Source: a gamma proteobacterium endosymbiont of Lamellibrachia anaximandri | GTDB lineage: Bacteria; Pseudomonadota; Gammaproteobacteria; Chromatiales; Chromatiaceae | DNA: 64,000 nucleotides | Assembly: GCA_016756855.1 (NCBI GenBank) | Contig: JAESPD010000009.1 | Location: forward strand, 25,338-89,337 | Direction of reading: 5' to 3' | Shown: positions 8,906 through 17,333 of the stretch, piece after piece | Numbering within the stretch: the stretch's first letter is position 1 | How the letters are laid out: the number at the start of each line of letters is the position of its first letter | Notes under the pieces: generated by a model | The model's database searches: none | Told to the model about the DNA's origin: nothing | What the model saw: only the letters and a program-made list of their open reading frames with translations | Program-made: the position numbers and the translations under genes

Positions 8906-9291
8906 TAATCTTCGTAGCAGCGGCGATAGGCTTTGATCTGACGTAAAACCGCGATGCGGCGACGTGCTTCAAGAATACGGGCGTGCTCGGTATATTCCGC
9001 TGCACCCGAATAAGCGAGATAGCCATAGGCGGGGGGAAAGTAGAGAGTTCCGGCCCAGATGGCGCCGCCGTGAAGGGGATCTTCATAAAACAGCGGTTTG
9101 TAGGAGTATGTGCGACGCTCCAGCATGGCAATCTCTTTGTCAAGATCCAGACAGGTTTTCGCATCGTCCCCTTCGTTAATAACAAAGCGGTCAGGATGTG
9201 GGTAGAGCGGAAAAGTCGGCTGAGCCACAGAGAGATTGCTGATCGTGATTCCGCACAACAGTGAAATCGCTTTGGGGTTTGCAATAAACAT
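8905..9291 (-). CDS. Hypothetical exported protein coupled to the ABC exporter
   Basis: A 128-residue protein of no family I recognise. A short hydrophobic N-terminus (ISLLCGITISNLSVAQ) resembles a weak signal peptide. The mature part has two cysteines (CLDLD near residue 47 and RRCYED at the end), a Tyr/Pro-rich middle (GTLYFPPAYGYLAYSGAAEY) and a helical, Arg-rich C-terminus (ARILEARRRIAVLRQIKAYRRCYED). Its stop overlaps the exporter start by one base. It may be a periplasmic accessory to the exporter; this is inference from coupling alone. Confidence 0.6.
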   Translation of the reverse strand: MFIANPKAISLLCGITISNLSVAQPTFPLYPHPDRFVINEGDDAKTCLDLDKEIAMLERRTYSYKPLFYEDPLHGGAIWAGTLYFPPAYGYLAYSGAAEYTEHARILEARRRIAVLRQIKAYRRCYED

Positions 9292-9313
9292 TTCGATAAC
9301 AGCTTCTTTGTAG

Positions 9314-9391
9314 GCCGGTTCAAGCGCAGCGGAACCGGCAGTCCCTGGGACTCGTCAATTCAAAAGCGCCCGATCCGCAGCGCTTGATCGG
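9314..9391. repeat. Pair of intergenic hairpins with AAGCGCAGCG / CGCAGCGCTT loops
   Basis: The first stem is a perfect 8 bp match, GCCGGTTC (9314-9321) with GAACCGGC (9332-9339), around the loop AAGCGCAGCG. The second is CCGATC (9370-9375) with GATCGG (9386-9391) around CGCAGCGCTT. This is the same family as the elements at 2830-2913 and 62269-62340. It lies between two minus-strand genes, downstream of the GGDEF-EAL gene. Confidence 0.65.
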
Positions 9392-9419
9392 TCCCACATT
9401 ATAGGTTTTTGTGCCGGCC

Positions 9420-11900
9420 TTATTGCAGCACAGATTCGTCGAAATCGTAGATCAGGTTGTTTTCCGGCCGTTGTACGAAATTGCCCTGCACGAAATCGGC
9501 GCCGCTGCTCCAGAGTTTGGCGATGCTGCTGGGGTTTTCCACCTGGGGTGCGATAACCTTGACGCCCAGATTGTGGGCGGTAGTAATCAACTCTTTCAGA
9601 TTGCTATTGGCCTGGTTCAACAGCGCACGATCGATTTTGATAAAGCGAAGCGCCAGATGTTTGAGTGTGCGTAAATCGTCAGGCGTATTGGAAACTCCGG
9701 TCAACAGGGTGCCTATGCCCATTTTTTGCAGCGTCTCGAAACAGGTTTTGGCAGATTTCAGGTGGTGAATGATATCGGAGAGGCGGAATTCAAAGGTAAG
9801 TTCACCCTCCTGAATGCGTCCGGTCCTGTGTTGCTCCTGCAACCAGGACATACGCTCCAAATCGTTCAACAGGGCAGGGGACTGGGAGACGAAAAGGCGC
9901 ACCTCCTGAGATTTCCCTCTATTTTCAGAGATAATCGAAATTGCCTGCATCGAGGTCCATTGATCCAACTTGCCGATGACGCCCAGCTCTTCGGCAACTG
10001 AGATGAATGTGGCGGCAGTCAACAGCTGTCCGTTGGGGGATTTCAGACGCAGCAGTGTTTGATAGTGGGCATTGGCGGAACCCTGCAGAGACACCATAGG
10101 CTGAAAATAGATCTGGAAGAGGTTTTTCTGCATCGCCTCCTGTACCAGATTGGCCAACCACAGACCATCTTCTCCATCTCCCTTTTCAGCCTTTGGCGGG
10201 CTGTAGAGATAGGCTTGGTTGCCGCCGGCATTGTGTGCCATGCGACTTGCCCATTGCCCTTTTGAAACAATGCTTCCGGCATCCTGATTACTTCCATCGA
10301 CAATACAGATGCCGACGCTGACCGTTATGCCGATCGTGTTGCGTTCCAGTTCAATTATTTTGTCCGCGACAGTTTCACAGAGTTGCTCAGCCAGTTCGGT
10401 CAGATCCTCATTTTTGTCCCGGCAGGCGAGCAGGCCGAGGCTGCTGTCTCCAAAACGGGCCAGTACATCCTGGGGTTGCAGTAATCCGGAAATGATATTA
10501 CCGGTCTCGGAAAGTATCACATCCATCCCGCCGATGCCGGCTACGTCCAGCGCCTTCTCCGGATTATCGATTTCGATGTAGAGCACTGCGGGAATATCTG
10601 CGACATGGGTATCCGTGCTGAGCGTCATCTCCACCCGTTCCAGCAGGTAGTGACGTGCAAACAGCCCAGTGGCTTTATCAAGACGGTCGGGAATGCCGAG
10701 CCTGTGGTGAATCTCCTTGGCCCGGTGGATCCGGTTTGTCACGGTGGAGATCAGGTGCTTCGGTCCAATGGGTTTGGAGAGAAAGTCCTCGCCGCCGAAG
10801 CTGAGGGCCGTGAGCTGCTTGTCCAGATCCTGCTCTCCCGAAAGAAAGACGATCGGGGTGTCGACAAACTCATTTTGCTCCCGGATAACCGCAGTCAACT
10901 CTGCTCCGCTGGCGCCGGGCATATAGAGATCCATGAGGATCAGATCCGGTTTGAAATCGTGTAGAACATCCATTACCTGCAGAGGGTCAGTCACCGAGTG
11001 GGTTTCAAATCCCGCTTTATTGAGGATGGAGGTAGCGAAAACGGCCTGAGCCGGATCATCCTCCACGACCAGTACACGGTAAGGGACATGGCGTTGCTGT
11101 GACGTCAGCTCAACCATCCGCTGGGCAACAGTATAGGCATCGATCGGTTTGGCCCAGAAGGCGCTGGCATTGGTGCGCATCGCCTGCAAGCGTGTCTGCA
11201 GATCGCTGGAGTCGGCAATGAATGCGACAGGCATGCCGGTGTTGCTGCCCTCTTTTTCGCGCCAGAGCCCTCCCTGCCTGGAATCAGGAAAGAGTTCAGG
11301 TAACCAGCGGATATGACTGATGAGGGCGCAGGTTTGAGAGGTGCCTCCCGCTGCTTTTTCCAACAGGTCTGCGGCGTTGGCAAACGTGCCGATCTCGTAT
11401 TGCATGGCCTGCAGGTGTTTGCTTAGCCCTGGGATTTGCGAGTCATCGATGCCGAGGAGGTAGATCCTGCAAGCCTCGGTAGATGCAGGGGCGGCAGGTT
11501 GCTCTCTCTCCGTCGGTGGTTTCGCCGGCAGCTGTTTGCATGAGTCGAGGGCCGCGTCCTTGAACGCGTGTACCAACCCGTCAAGGGTAACGATTTCTTC
11601 GTGCACCGGTTTTTTCATTGTCCCGGCGTGTTGTGACAGATGCGCCTGTAGTGATTGAGCGCTGTTTTCTATCTGTTTGACCCCAAACTTGTCAGCGGCT
11701 TCCGCAATGGTGCTGATGCGCTCGCGCAGCTTGGCGAAAATCTTTGGATCCCAGTCACTCTGAACCAGCCGATGCCAGTTCTCCAGGATTGCGGCAACCC
11801 GTCCCGGAACCTGTTGCATAAAGGCATGCAGCAGTTCTGCCTTGCGGGTGCGCACGTCTGTGTTGTCACTACTCATATCGAATGGGGTACTCTGAGTCAC
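9420..11900 (-). CDS. Hpt / receiver / degenerate GGDEF / degenerate EAL signalling protein
   Basis: An 826-residue cytoplasmic protein without membrane segments. Domains in order are: an Hpt-like helical domain (about 20-115), a divergent receiver-like region (about 145-265), a canonical receiver (about 275-395) with VLVVEDD, LILMDLYMPGASG and a late KPIGPKH lysine, a GGDEF-like domain (about 410-550) whose signature site reads RFGDSS, and an EAL-like domain (about 580-820) where EAL reads TLL (HYQTLLRLK). Loss of both catalytic signatures argues against c-di-GMP synthesis or hydrolysis; it may bind c-di-GMP as FimX-like proteins do, or act as a scaffold. It is 119 bases beyond the ATPase operon and probably separate from it. 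Confidence 0.82.
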   Translation of the reverse strand: MTQSTPFDMSSDNTDVRTRKAELLHAFMQQVPGRVAAILENWHRLVQSDWDPKIFAKLRERISTIAEAADKFGVKQIENSAQSLQAHLSQHAGTMKKPVHEEIVTLDGLVHAFKDAALDSCKQLPAKPPTEREQPAAPASTEACRIYLLGIDDSQIPGLSKHLQAMQYEIGTFANAADLLEKAAGGTSQTCALISHIRWLPELFPDSRQGGLWREKEGSNTGMPVAFIADSSDLQTRLQAMRTNASAFWAKPIDAYTVAQRMVELTSQQRHVPYRVLVVEDDPAQAVFATSILNKAGFETHSVTDPLQVMDVLHDFKPDLILMDLYMPGASGAELTAVIREQNEFVDTPIVFLSGEQDLDKQLTALSFGGEDFLSKPIGPKHLISTVTNRIHRAKEIHHRLGIPDRLDKATGLFARHYLLERVEMTLSTDTHVADIPAVLYIEIDNPEKALDVAGIGGMDVILSETGNIISGLLQPQDVLARFGDSSLGLLACRDKNEDLTELAEQLCETVADKIIELERNTIGITVSVGICIVDGSNQDAGSIVSKGQWASRMAHNAGGNQAYLYSPPKAEKGDGEDGLWLANLVQEAMQKNLFQIYFQPMVSLQGSANAHYQTLLRLKSPNGQLLTAATFISVAEELGVIGKLDQWTSMQAISIISENRGKSQEVRLFVSQSPALLNDLERMSWLQEQHRTGRIQEGELTFEFRLSDIIHHLKSAKTCFETLQKMGIGTLLTGVSNTPDDLRTLKHLALRFIKIDRALLNQANSNLKELITTAHNLGVKVIAPQVENPSSIAKLWSSGADFVQGNFVQRPENNLIYDFDESVLQ

Positions 11901-12019
11901 CGTGTTTGAAGCCGGCTTGGAACAGTCGATTCACCTTGAAGATATCGTCCGTGGATGTGGTTGTTATCCCGACGAATGATAACGGTTTATCAGGCGGTTC
12001 GGAAGGGTGGCTGAGGTAA

Positions 12020-12643
12020 TCAGATGCGCTGCTGTTCCCTGAGGACCTTTACCTGAAAGAGTGTGTTACGTTCCTCCTCCTCAAGGGTGTTTTCAATGAA
12101 ACGGATAGTGTTCTGGTATCGCGGAATGATATTGTATTTCAAGGCGTTAACCCGTTTTTGTGCCTTGCGCTGTTCTGATATCAGACGCCCCAGACTCATC
12201 TCGGCCTCCCCCAGTTTGGCCAACAATAGTGCAGTTTCCGCAAAATGTAACCGGGTTTCGTCAAAACTGGGGTCGGTGCCGAGCAGGCCGACGGGTTTCA
12301 GTGGGCGCAGTTTCGCGCTGACGGATGGGAACTCCACGCCGAGATTGCGTCGCGGCAGGATCTTCATATCCAGCACCGGTTCGATACCCAACGCAGCCTG
12401 GAGCAGCGCGCGATTACCCATACGAAGTTGCGCCAGACTCAGCCAGTGATAGGCCAGTTTGATAGCGCTGTGTGCCTGAGCACGGAGTTTTCTGTATTCG
12501 TTCAGGCGTGAATAGACCAGTCGGGTCAGCAGCTCACGTTTGCGCTCCAGCAGACTATGCCCCTCATCCAGAAAACGCAGCTGCCGTTTCAGGTTGAGGA
12601 GCGTGTTTTTGGTCGGTGGGGCCTTGATGAGTTGGCTCGTCAT
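12020..12643 (-). CDS. atpD: A/V-type ATPase subunit D (central stalk)
   Basis: A 207-residue, largely helical protein forming the central rotor shaft of the A/V-type ATPase. It has the family's N-terminal pattern PPTKNTLLNLKRQLRFLDEGHSLLERKRELL and a long C-terminal helix (QRKAQKRVNALKYNIIPRYQNTIRFIENTLEEEERNTLFQVKVL, mentioned by position: last 50 residues). Its ATG overlaps the stop of the subunit B gene by 4 bases. It is the last gene of the operon. Confidence 0.93.
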   Translation of the reverse strand: MTSQLIKAPPTKNTLLNLKRQLRFLDEGHSLLERKRELLTRLVYSRLNEYRKLRAQAHSAIKLAYHWLSLAQLRMGNRALLQAALGIEPVLDMKILPRRNLGVEFPSVSAKLRPLKPVGLLGTDPSFDETRLHFAETALLLAKLGEAEMSLGRLISEQRKAQKRVNALKYNIIPRYQNTIRFIENTLEEEERNTLFQVKVLREQQRI

Positions 12644-14058
12644 GCAGGGGGTTCCTTCTGCACAGGTTGCTGGAGTTCGCTGCCGGCATGACGGTGGTAT
12701 TTGGCCATCTCTGTCTCGGTGACACGGGTCAGGGCAGTCGTCGGCAGCAGGGAGAGCAGCTCCCAGGCCAGGTTCAGGGTCTCTACAATGCTGCGGTCCT
12801 CATCTTCGCCCTGAGCCACGAAACGTTTCTCGAAGGCATCGGCGAATTTAAGATAACGCTGGTCCCTGGCTGAGAGTTCATCCGCGCCGATGATGGAGGC
12901 CAGGTTGCGGGTCTCCAATGCCCGGGCATAGAGGGCGTAGAGTTGATTGGAGACATGGGGGTGATCCTCCCGGGTGAAGTCCTTGCCGATGCCGTCCTTC
13001 ATCAGACGGGAGAGTGAGGGTGAGATATGTACCGGTGGATAGACCCCCTGGTTGTGTAGTTCCCGGCTCAACACGATCTGCCCTTCGGTGATGTAACCGG
13101 TGAGGTCGGGTATCGGATGGGTGATGTCGTCGCTGGGCATCGACAGCACCGGCACCAGGGTGATCGATCCGTGGCGGTCCTTGATACGGCCGGAACGCTC
13201 GTAGATCTCCGCCAGATCGGAATAGAGATAGCCGGGATAGCCTTTGCGTGCAGGTACATCGCCTTTGGCGGTGGCCACTTCCCGCAACGCCTCCGCATAG
13301 TGGGTTATGTCGGTCATGACGACCAGCACATGGCGGTCGAGGTCGAAGGCCAGGTACTCTGCGGCAGTCAGCGCCATGCGAGGAAGGGTGAGCCGTTCCA
13401 CCGGTGGGTCGTCCGCCATATTGATGAACATCACCACGTTGCCGAGCACACCGGAGGAGGCGAACTCCTCCTGGAAGAAACGGGCATCGGAGTAGGAGAC
13501 GCCCATCGCCGCGAAAACGATGGAGAAGTGGCTCTCCTCATCTGGTAGTTTGGCCTGCCGCACGATCTGGGCGGCAAGTCTGTTGTGGGGCAATCCCGAG
13601 GCGGAGAAGATCGGCAGTTTCTGCCCTCGCACCAAGGAATTAAGGCCGTCGATGGTGGAGATGCCGGTCTGAATGAATTCTTTGGGATAGGTGCGCGCCG
13701 CCGGGTTGAAGGCGTTGGCGTTGATGCTTCGATGCAGACGGGAGACCACGGGCGGACGACCGTCTTTGGGTTCCCCCAGTCCGTTGAAGACGCGTCCCAG
13801 GATCTCCGGGGAGAGGCTGATCTCCAGTGGGGTATCCAGAAAACGCACCCATGTGTTCTCCAGATCAAGGTGGTCGGTTCCCTCGAAAACCTGTATCAAT
13901 ACCTCAATGCTTGAACTTCGAATGACCTGACCATTGCGCTTCCTGCCCTGGCTGTCCCGAATCTCCACCCGGTCGCCGAAGGCTATGCCCGGAACCTGGC
14001 TGACGGTCAGTAGTCCTCCCCGGGCGGCGGAGACGGTGCGGTACTCCTTGGCGCTCAT
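12640..14058 (-). CDS. atpB: A/V-type ATPase subunit B (regulatory, non-catalytic)
   Basis: A 472-residue subunit of the catalytic head, alternating with subunit A. Family features are the beta-barrel N-terminus, YPKEFIQTGISTIDGLNSLVRGQKLPIFSASGLPHN in the place of a P-loop (no Walker A, as expected for B), and ARKGYPGYLYSDLAEIYERSGRI. It starts in an ATGA overlap with subunit A and ends in an ATGA overlap with subunit D, giving tight stoichiometric coupling. Confidence 0.95.
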   Translation of the reverse strand: MSAKEYRTVSAARGGLLTVSQVPGIAFGDRVEIRDSQGRKRNGQVIRSSSIEVLIQVFEGTDHLDLENTWVRFLDTPLEISLSPEILGRVFNGLGEPKDGRPPVVSRLHRSINANAFNPAARTYPKEFIQTGISTIDGLNSLVRGQKLPIFSASGLPHNRLAAQIVRQAKLPDEESHFSIVFAAMGVSYSDARFFQEEFASSGVLGNVVMFINMADDPPVERLTLPRMALTAAEYLAFDLDRHVLVVMTDITHYAEALREVATAKGDVPARKGYPGYLYSDLAEIYERSGRIKDRHGSITLVPVLSMPSDDITHPIPDLTGYITEGQIVLSRELHNQGVYPPVHISPSLSRLMKDGIGKDFTREDHPHVSNQLYALYARALETRNLASIIGADELSARDQRYLKFADAFEKRFVAQGEDEDRSIVETLNLAWELLSLLPTTALTRVTETEMAKYHRHAGSELQQPVQKEPPA

Positions 14059-15845
14059 GATGTCTGCTCCCCACGCTGAGCGTATTCGGACCGGATCGAT
14101 TCAAAGATTTTGATGGCCTGTTGGCGGAACTCCCGCAGCTGATCCAGCTGGTCGGAATCGTAGACCTCCTTGCAGCGACGCAACTTGGCCAGAATCGGCA
14201 GGTCGCTCAACTCCTGCACCGGCACACCCAGTTCGATCAGGTCGGCGCCCTGGTCATAGATGGTGAGAAGTGTATCCAGCAGGAGGAACTGTTTCTCTGG
14301 GGAGGAGAAGGTATCCACAGGATCGAGCGCGCTCTGCTGCAGCACCCCCTCTTTGATCAGGGCGGCGCCCTCCAATATCCAGCGTTGGGCGGATGAGAGC
14401 GCCTCCGGTCCCACCAGGTTGACGATGCGGGAGAGTTCCGCATCCCTGGCGAGCATGCTCAGGGCCTGTCCCCGGCGTTTTTCCCAATTCCGGTCGACCT
14501 GTTCGTGCCACCAGATGGCGGCGGTAGAGACGTCTGCGGAGAAGCTGTCGACCCAGTCGATCGCCGGATAGTGGCGTGCGTCCGCCAGCTCCTTGGAGAG
14601 CGCCCAGAAGGTCTGGATGATCTCTTTGGTATGGCTGGTGACCGGTTCTGAAAAGTCGCCGCCGGGTGGCGACACCGCACCGATCAGGCTCACTGAACCC
14701 TTGCCGCAGTCGTGGGTTTCGACCCGACCCGCCCGCTCGTAGAAAGCTGATAGGCGGGAAGCGAGATAGGCCGGATAACCCTCTTCGACGGGCATCTGCC
14801 CCAAACGTCCAGAGACCTCCCGCAGGGCCTCTGCCCAACGGCTGGTGGAGTCTGCCAGCATCACCACGTCATGCCCCTGGTCTCGATAGTATTCGGCAAT
14901 GGTGATGCCGACGTAGATGGATGCCTCGCGGGCCACCACCGGCATGTTGGAGGTATTTGCCACCAACAGGGTGCGCTCCATCAGGGATCGCCCGGTGTAG
15001 GGGTCTTTGAGCTTGGGGAAGCTATCGAGTACATCGACCAGTTCGTTACCACGCTCGCCGCAACCGACATAGATGACGATATCCGCGTTTGACCAGCGTG
15101 CCACCTGGTGCTGCACCATGGTTTTGCCGGCGCCGAAGGGGCCGGGCACGGCACCCTTGCCACCTTTCAGGAGGGGGAAAAAGGTATCGAGGATGCGTTG
15201 GCCGGTAATCAGGGGTTCGGAGCTGTGATCCCGGTGCAGATAGGGGCGGGGTTGGCGCACCGGCCAGCGATGAAAGAGTTTGAGTCTGCGTATCTCACCA
15301 TCCGCTGTTCTCACCCGCGCGATGGTCTGATCAAGGCTATAGTCCCCCTCGGGAGCGATCTCAATCAGTTCGCCGCTGACATCCGGCGGCACCAGGATAC
15401 GATGCAGTACCGACTCGGTCTCCTGCACACTGCCCAACTGGATGCCGCCACTGACTTGCGTATTGGGTTCCAGGGATTCCGTCGGTGTGAAGGTCCATTG
15501 AGACTCCCGATCCAGCGCGTCCGGACTCACGCCTCTTGGAATCTGATCACCCGCCTGCAGAAACATCTTTTCTAGTGGACGCTGCACCCCGTCAAAGATA
15601 CCGCCCATCAGGCCGGGTCCAAGTTCCACTGAGAGGGGATGGCTCAGCCCCTCTACCGGCTCGCCGGGACGCACCATCTCCGTGGATTCATATATCTGTA
15701 CCAGTGCTTCGCTGCCCTGTAGGGAGATCACTTCGCCATAGAGACCCAACTCTCCGATCTTGACCTGTTCCCCGTTGGCTACACCGGGGAGGGTGATGGT
15801 CACGATGGGACCGTTGATATCTTTGATTATGCCCTGTTTTGTCAT
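14055..15845 (-). CDS. atpA: A/V-type ATPase subunit A (catalytic)
   Basis: The catalytic subunit, 596 residues from the chosen ATG (15843-15845), which follows GGAATAGAGAG; an upstream in-frame ATG at 15860 would add five residues. The P-loop GPFGAGKT (about residue 235) differs from the usual GPFGSGKT only in the Ala. Also visible are the non-homologous insert region of A subunits, the ERGNELVDVL and DSTSRWAEALREVSGRLGQMP segments, and SPPGGDFSEPV. Couples ATP hydrolysis or synthesis to rotation. Confidence 0.96.
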   Translation of the reverse strand: MTKQGIIKDINGPIVTITLPGVANGEQVKIGELGLYGEVISLQGSEALVQIYESTEMVRPGEPVEGLSHPLSVELGPGLMGGIFDGVQRPLEKMFLQAGDQIPRGVSPDALDRESQWTFTPTESLEPNTQVSGGIQLGSVQETESVLHRILVPPDVSGELIEIAPEGDYSLDQTIARVRTADGEIRRLKLFHRWPVRQPRPYLHRDHSSEPLITGQRILDTFFPLLKGGKGAVPGPFGAGKTMVQHQVARWSNADIVIYVGCGERGNELVDVLDSFPKLKDPYTGRSLMERTLLVANTSNMPVVAREASIYVGITIAEYYRDQGHDVVMLADSTSRWAEALREVSGRLGQMPVEEGYPAYLASRLSAFYERAGRVETHDCGKGSVSLIGAVSPPGGDFSEPVTSHTKEIIQTFWALSKELADARHYPAIDWVDSFSADVSTAAIWWHEQVDRNWEKRRGQALSMLARDAELSRIVNLVGPEALSSAQRWILEGAALIKEGVLQQSALDPVDTFSSPEKQFLLLDTLLTIYDQGADLIELGVPVQELSDLPILAKLRRCKEVYDSDQLDQLREFRQQAIKIFESIRSEYAQRGEQTS

Positions 15846-15872
15846 CTCTCTATTCCGCAATGGGCCTGGGGA

Positions 15873-16505
15873 CTACAGCGACGCGCCGCTACGGGGTGGG
15901 GGCAGCAGGCGTTCAACGATGGCCTGATAAAGTCGATCTTCGAGCCGTTCCAAACGCCCTTCGAAGGTCTGATCCAATCTGATTCGATTGTCTTGGGTTC
16001 GAAGACGGAGTCCTCCAATGGTCTGAATAGGCTCTTCAGCCAGAAGGAGTTGTTTGTCCGGCACAGCGGCAGCGGCAAATTCATCCCAGTTATTCTGTAG
16101 TCGCCGCTGATCGTTTGCGTTTAGCTCGACGATCAGTGTGTCGGCCTCGATCATCTTTGCGCCCCTGCTGAGGTAGGCTTGTAAAAGGGTGAAATAGCGG
16201 TTTTTATCCTGGGTCAACTCCGTCATGCGGACAGGCAGCCGTTCGATCACAGTCTGTACCAGATTCCAGCGTAGATGATCCATGCGGCTGTGAAGTTTGA
16301 GTTCGTCGGCCTGTACCTTACGCCGATAGGTACGATCCGCCATCGCCTTGGCCAGCAGCGTCTCCTTCTCCTCCCGCAGTTGGAGTCGTTCGCTGGCATC
16401 ACGCAGGATCACGTCACGACCTACCCTGGCGCGATCGTGGCACTCGTCGGCCATCGACTCAGCGCGTTTTAGGATCGTCTGAGCCAGTTCGCCAACCTGA
16501 TTCAC
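15873..16505 (-). CDS. atpE: A/V-type ATPase subunit E (peripheral stalk)
   Basis: A 210-residue protein: a long N-terminal coiled-coil-like helix rich in Glu and Arg (about residues 5-75), then a globular C-terminus with a QTIGGLRLRTQDNRIRLDQTFEGRL segment that matches the conserved GG(V/L).....I..D.(T/S) pattern of E subunits. It forms the outer stator with the H subunit. It overlaps the F gene by 4 bases upstream. Confidence 0.86.
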   Translation of the reverse strand: MNQVGELAQTILKRAESMADECHDRARVGRDVILRDASERLQLREEKETLLAKAMADRTYRRKVQADELKLHSRMDHLRWNLVQTVIERLPVRMTELTQDKNRYFTLLQAYLSRGAKMIEADTLIVELNANDQRRLQNNWDEFAAAAVPDKQLLLAEEPIQTIGGLRLRTQDNRIRLDQTFEGRLERLEDRLYQAIVERLLPPPRSGASL

Positions 16506-16849
16506 AATTGGGCTCCTTCTTCACTATCTTCACCAATCAGTATGGAGAGTTGCGGGTCGATGCTGCATTGATAACAGTTGGGATCATCCAGTGAGGGTAC
16601 TTCTGAAAGTACGATCCTGCCGCCCTCGCTGCGTACCTGCCGGATGAGTTTTGAATCGAGTTTTTCCAGTGAGTGATCGATGACGATGAAGGCATGTTGC
16701 CGTTCGCTGAGTAGTTCACTGAACAGCTGATCGACCTCCTGCAGGCTCGGATCCGGACGGGTTTCAAAACCGATGAGTCTGAACCCATTGGCGACTGAGA
16801 TGCTGCCCATGAAGATCAGACGGGTCTGTTGCGGAGTTTCGTTGGACAT
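16502..16849 (-). CDS. atpF: A/V-type ATPase subunit F
   Basis: A 115-residue protein of the compact subunit F fold that sits on subunit D in the central stalk. The sequence opens with a strand-turn (RLIFMGSISVANGFRLIGFE) followed by AFIVIDHSLEKL, the usual F pattern of switching Rossmann-like strands. The stop overlaps the subunit E start by ATGA. Length is normal (about 100-115). Confidence 0.85.
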   Translation of the reverse strand: MSNETPQQTRLIFMGSISVANGFRLIGFETRPDPSLQEVDQLFSELLSERQHAFIVIDHSLEKLDSKLIRQVRSEGGRIVLSEVPSLDDPNCYQCSIDPQLSILIGEDSEEGAQL

Positions 16850-16856
16850 GGATAAC

Positions 16857-17294
16857 TCAGAGTTTGTCCAGCAGCAGGATACTCATGACCAGGCCGTAGA
16901 TGGCGATGCCCTCGGCCAGGCCCAGATAGATCAGTGTCCGTCCGAATATCTCGGGTTTTTCCGCCAGTACCGCCAGGGAGGCAGCGCCTATGGGACCTAC
17001 CGCGATGCCTGCGCCGACGGTACTCAATGCGGTCGGAATACCCACGCCGATGATACCCAGTCCGAGGCCGATAGAGATCTCGCCACTGCTCTCAGCCACT
17101 GCCGGTGCAGCCATAACTTCCTGCATGCCAAAAAAGAGCAGCGTGGCCTGGCCGACGATAAATAACAGCAGATTGAGACCGATAGTGGGTTTGAACCAGC
17201 GTCTGTTGATAGCAGCAGGTTGGATCTCCATCACCACGCCGGTGGCGATGATGCCCACAATGCCCAAGGTCATCAGGGTAATCAGCCAGTACAT
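16857..17294 (-). CDS. atpK: A/V-type ATPase subunit K (membrane ring proteolipid)
   Basis: A 145-residue proteolipid with four hydrophobic segments (about 2-24, 39-60, 76-105, 118-143). The last two form the classic Gly-rich hairpin, with the ion-binding glutamate in YLGLAEGIAIYGLV. The first two are not Gly-rich and lack a second carboxylate, so the protein is not a simple duplicated c-subunit as in Enterococcus NtpK. A good ribosome site (AAAGGAGC) precedes the ATG. Whether the ring carries H+ or Na+ cannot be settled by eye. Confidence 0.9.
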   Translation of the reverse strand: MYWLITLMTLGIVGIIATGVVMEIQPAAINRRWFKPTIGLNLLLFIVGQATLLFFGMQEVMAAPAVAESSGEISIGLGLGIIGVGIPTALSTVGAGIAVGPIGAASLAVLAEKPEIFGRTLIYLGLAEGIAIYGLVMSILLLDKL

Positions 17295-17333
17295 GTCATG
17301 CTCCTTTGTTTGAGTAGGGGAAGCGTTGCAGGT

